DNA from: an uncultured Acidimicrobiia bacterium
Lineage (GTDB): Bacteria > Actinomycetota > Acidimicrobiia > Spongiisociales > Spongiisociaceae
Length of the DNA stretch: 64,000 nt
NCBI GenBank assembly: GCA_958295745.1
Contig: OY282370.1
Coordinates: 967,990 to 1,031,989, forward strand
Direction of reading: 5' to 3'
Positions within the stretch are counted from its first letter, which is position 1. Each line of letters starts with the position of its first letter. Below are positions 61,841 to 64,000 of this stretch, piece by piece. Below the pieces are notes generated by a model. That model searched no databases. It saw only the letters and a list, made by a program, of their open reading frames with translations, and had not been told where the DNA came from. A program made the position numbers and the translations under genes.

Positions 61841-62943
61841 CACACCTCCCCTACATGCGCCGGTTCGATCTCGGCCTCCGCGCTCCGCCTGCCCTTCCGC
61901 CGCCGCCGCCCCAGCGCCAGACGGCTGGCCACCGCCACGATCACCACCGCCTGGAGCACCTGCGCCAGCCGCCAGGAAACGCCCGCGTTGCGCTGCATGG
62001 ACTGCCCCCCGATCTGCAGCCCGGCGAACAGCAGGCCGGCCGCCAGGATGAAACCCGGCCGGTTGGCGGCCAGCAGCGACACCAGCAGCCCCGTCCAGGC
62101 CAGGCCGCTCACCACGAGCTCCCCGTCGATGAACCGGTAGGCGCTTCCGATGATCAAATGGGTTCCGATCAGGCCGCCCACCGCTCCGGCCACCGCCATC
62201 ACCCCCACCGTCTGGCGCTCCACCCCGATGCCCCCGTAGCGGGCGAAGGACCCGTTCAACCCCGCCATCTGCGTTTCGTATCCGACCACCGTCCGCTTGT
62301 ACACCAGCCAGGCCAGTCCGCCCAGCAGCAGCACCAGCACCAGCGACAGGCTCACCCCGCCGAACAGCGGCATCTTGGGAATGCGGGCCGCCTCCGGGAT
62401 CTTCTCGGTGGAGGTCAAGGTGACCGAATCGTCCAGGAACGGGAACCGCACCAGGTAGCCGGTGATGGACCGGGCCACGTAGTTGAGCAGCAGGCTGGTG
62501 ATCAGGATCGGCAGCCGCAGCCGGGTCTGGCCCAAGGCGGGCAGCATCGCCCACAGCATTCCGGTCACCATCCCCGCCGCCATCGCCAACGGAACCACCA
62601 GCGCCCCCGGCCCCGGCATGTAGATCGCCACCAAGGCCCCGGCCAGCCCCCCCAGGACCATCTGGCCCTCCCCGCCCAGGTTGATCACCCCCGCCCGGAA
62701 CGCCGCCGACACCGCCAGGGCCATGCCGATGATCGGAACCGCCTGGTCGAGGGTGTTGCGCAGCCCGGAGCCGGTCACCGCCCCCACGAACATCTCCTGG
62801 TAGGCGAAGAACGGGTTGCCGCCGGTCAGCAGCACCACCGCCAGCCCCACCGAAAACGCGAACACGAACGGGAACACCGCCGGGTTGGCCCATATCTGCC
62901 GCACGCCCTGCGCCAACCTATCCAACCTATCCGTCCTATCCAT
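61840..62943 (-). CDS. ABC transporter permease (BMP/simple-sugar type)
   Basis: AVPIIGMALAVSAAFRAGVINLGGEGQMVLGGLAGALVAIYMPGPGALVVPLAMAAGMVTGMLWAMLPA. Confidence 0.9.
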   Translation of the reverse strand: MDRTDRLDRLAQGVRQIWANPAVFPFVFAFSVGLAVVLLTGGNPFFAYQEMFVGAVTGSGLRNTLDQAVPIIGMALAVSAAFRAGVINLGGEGQMVLGGLAGALVAIYMPGPGALVVPLAMAAGMVTGMLWAMLPALGQTRLRLPILITSLLLNYVARSITGYLVRFPFLDDSVTLTSTEKIPEAARIPKMPLFGGVSLSLVLVLLLGGLAWLVYKRTVVGYETQMAGLNGSFARYGGIGVERQTVGVMAVAGAVGGLIGTHLIIGSAYRFIDGELVVSGLAWTGLLVSLLAANRPGFILAAGLLFAGLQIGGQSMQRNAGVSWRLAQVLQAVVIVAVASRLALGRRRRKGRRSAEAEIEPAHVGEV

Positions 62944-64000
62944 CCTGCCCCCCCTTCCTGCCGCCGGGCGCCCCGCCCTTTTCTCTCTCCAGGTAGGCGC
63001 CGGTCATGTAGAGGCCGATGTCCGGTTCGGTGACGGCGGCGGGGTCGAGCTCGGCCGCGATCCGGCCTTCGAACATGACCAGGATGCGGGTGCTGAGGGC
63101 CAGTATCTCGGACAGCTCCGCCGAGACCAGCAGCACGGCGCCGCCCTCGTCGCGGAACGACACCAGCCGCCCGTGGATGTACTCGATGGCGGCGATGTCC
63201 AAGCCCCGGGTGGGCTGCTCGGCGATCAGCAGCGGGGCCTCGTGCGACATTTCCCGGGCCACCACCACCTTCTGCAGGTTTCCGCCGGACAGGGTGGACA
63301 CCGGGTTGTTCAGCGCCCCCGCCTTGATGCCGAAGGTCTCGATCAGCCGCCGGGCGTGGGCCCGCACGTTCCGCAGTTTGAACCACCCCCGCCGCTGCCG
63401 GTCCGGGTGGCGGTGGTGGCCCAGCAGCAGGTTGTCCGACACCGAAGCCAGGTGGCTGGTGCCTACCCGGTGGCGGTCCTCGGGCACGAAGGCCAGCCCC
63501 GCCCGGCGGCGGTCCGCCACCTCGGCCCGGGTTATGTCGGCGCCGCCCAGGGTCACCGATCCGGCCGCCGCCTCCCGCAGTCCGGCGATCGCTTCGATCA
63601 GCTCGGTCTGGCCGTTGCCCGCCACCCCCGCCACCCCCAGGATCTCCCCCGAGCGCACCGTGAAGGCGGCGTCGTCCACCGCCGTCCGGCCGTGCTCGCC
63701 GGTCACCTCCAGCCCGGCGACTGCCAGCACCGGATCGCCCGGTCGATGGGGGGCCGCCCGGCGGTTCAAGTCCACGGAACGGCCGGTCATGTGCCGGGTG
63801 ATCTCCTCCGGGGAGGTTTCGGCGGTCACCAGGCCGGCCACCGAGCGCCCGTTGCGCAGCACCGTCACCCTGTCCGACACCGCCATCACCTCCCCCAACT
63901 TGTGGGTGATGAACAGGATGGTGCGCCCCGAATCACGCAGCCGCCGTATCACCGTGAACAGGCGGTCCCGCTCCTGGGGGGTGAGCACCGCGGTCGGTTC
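62936..64000 (-). CDS. ABC transporter ATP-binding protein (BMP/sugar type), 5' end outside window
   Basis: Q-loop-type segment, ILGVAGVAGNGQTELIEAIAGL, LSGGNLQKVVVAREMSHEAPLLIAEQPTRGLDIAAIEYIHGRLV; open at window edge. Confidence 0.92.
   Translation of the reverse strand, partial: EPTAVLTPQERDRLFTVIRRLRDSGRTILFITHKLGEVMAVSDRVTVLRNGRSVAGLVTAETSPEEITRHMTGRSVDLNRRAAPHRPGDPVLAVAGLEVTGEHGRTAVDDAAFTVRSGEILGVAGVAGNGQTELIEAIAGLREAAAGSVTLGGADITRAEVADRRRAGLAFVPEDRHRVGTSHLASVSDNLLLGHHRHPDRQRRGWFKLRNVRAHARRLIETFGIKAGALNNPVSTLSGGNLQKVVVAREMSHEAPLLIAEQPTRGLDIAAIEYIHGRLVSFRDEGGAVLLVSAELSEILALSTRILVMFEGRIAAELDPAAVTEPDIGLYMTGAYLEREKGGAPGGRKGGQDG

Noticed and set aside
60923-62893. 656-aa minus-strand ORF
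   Set aside because: C-terminal part is the permease starting at 61840; upstream part is an out-of-frame reading of the second permease.

Overview
High-GC actinobacterial (probably Acidimicrobiia-like) chromosomal window. It has two housekeeping blocks, almost entirely on the minus strand. The left block is rsmB(partial)-fmt-def (1-2.2 kb). The right block is priA-metK-coaBC-rpoZ-gmk-mIHF-pyrF-pyrD-carB-carA-pyrC-pyrB-pyrR (38-52.5 kb), with a PyrR-type leader, followed by nfo, pyrE and uppS. Between def and priA, which are neighbours in many actinobacteria, lie about 36 kb of accessory genes: two hydantoinase/oxoprolinase hyuA-hyuB pairs, an oppABCDF peptide transporter, amidohydrolases, peptidases, a NicX-like dioxygenase, a CDF transporter, a nitrate/sulfonate-type ABC system with a CSPSR sulfatase, and an XRE/nucleotidyltransferase toxin-antitoxin-like pair. 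The most unusual locus is 6.3-11.8 kb. It carries two paralogous lipoproteins, each with a coiled-coil stalk and 14 RCC1-like 37-aa (111-bp) repeats with variable loop positions. They sit in a partial segmental duplication whose junction contains a decayed IS3-family element and an orphan 5' fragment of an FAD oxidoreductase gene. A second IS3 orfB fossil occurs both upstream of the first RCC1 gene and next to the toxin-antitoxin-like pair. The right end has an M24 aminopeptidase P and a BMP/sugar-type ABC transporter that runs off the window. No CRISPR array, rRNA or convincing tRNA was seen. All family calls come from reading the translations; no database search was run.
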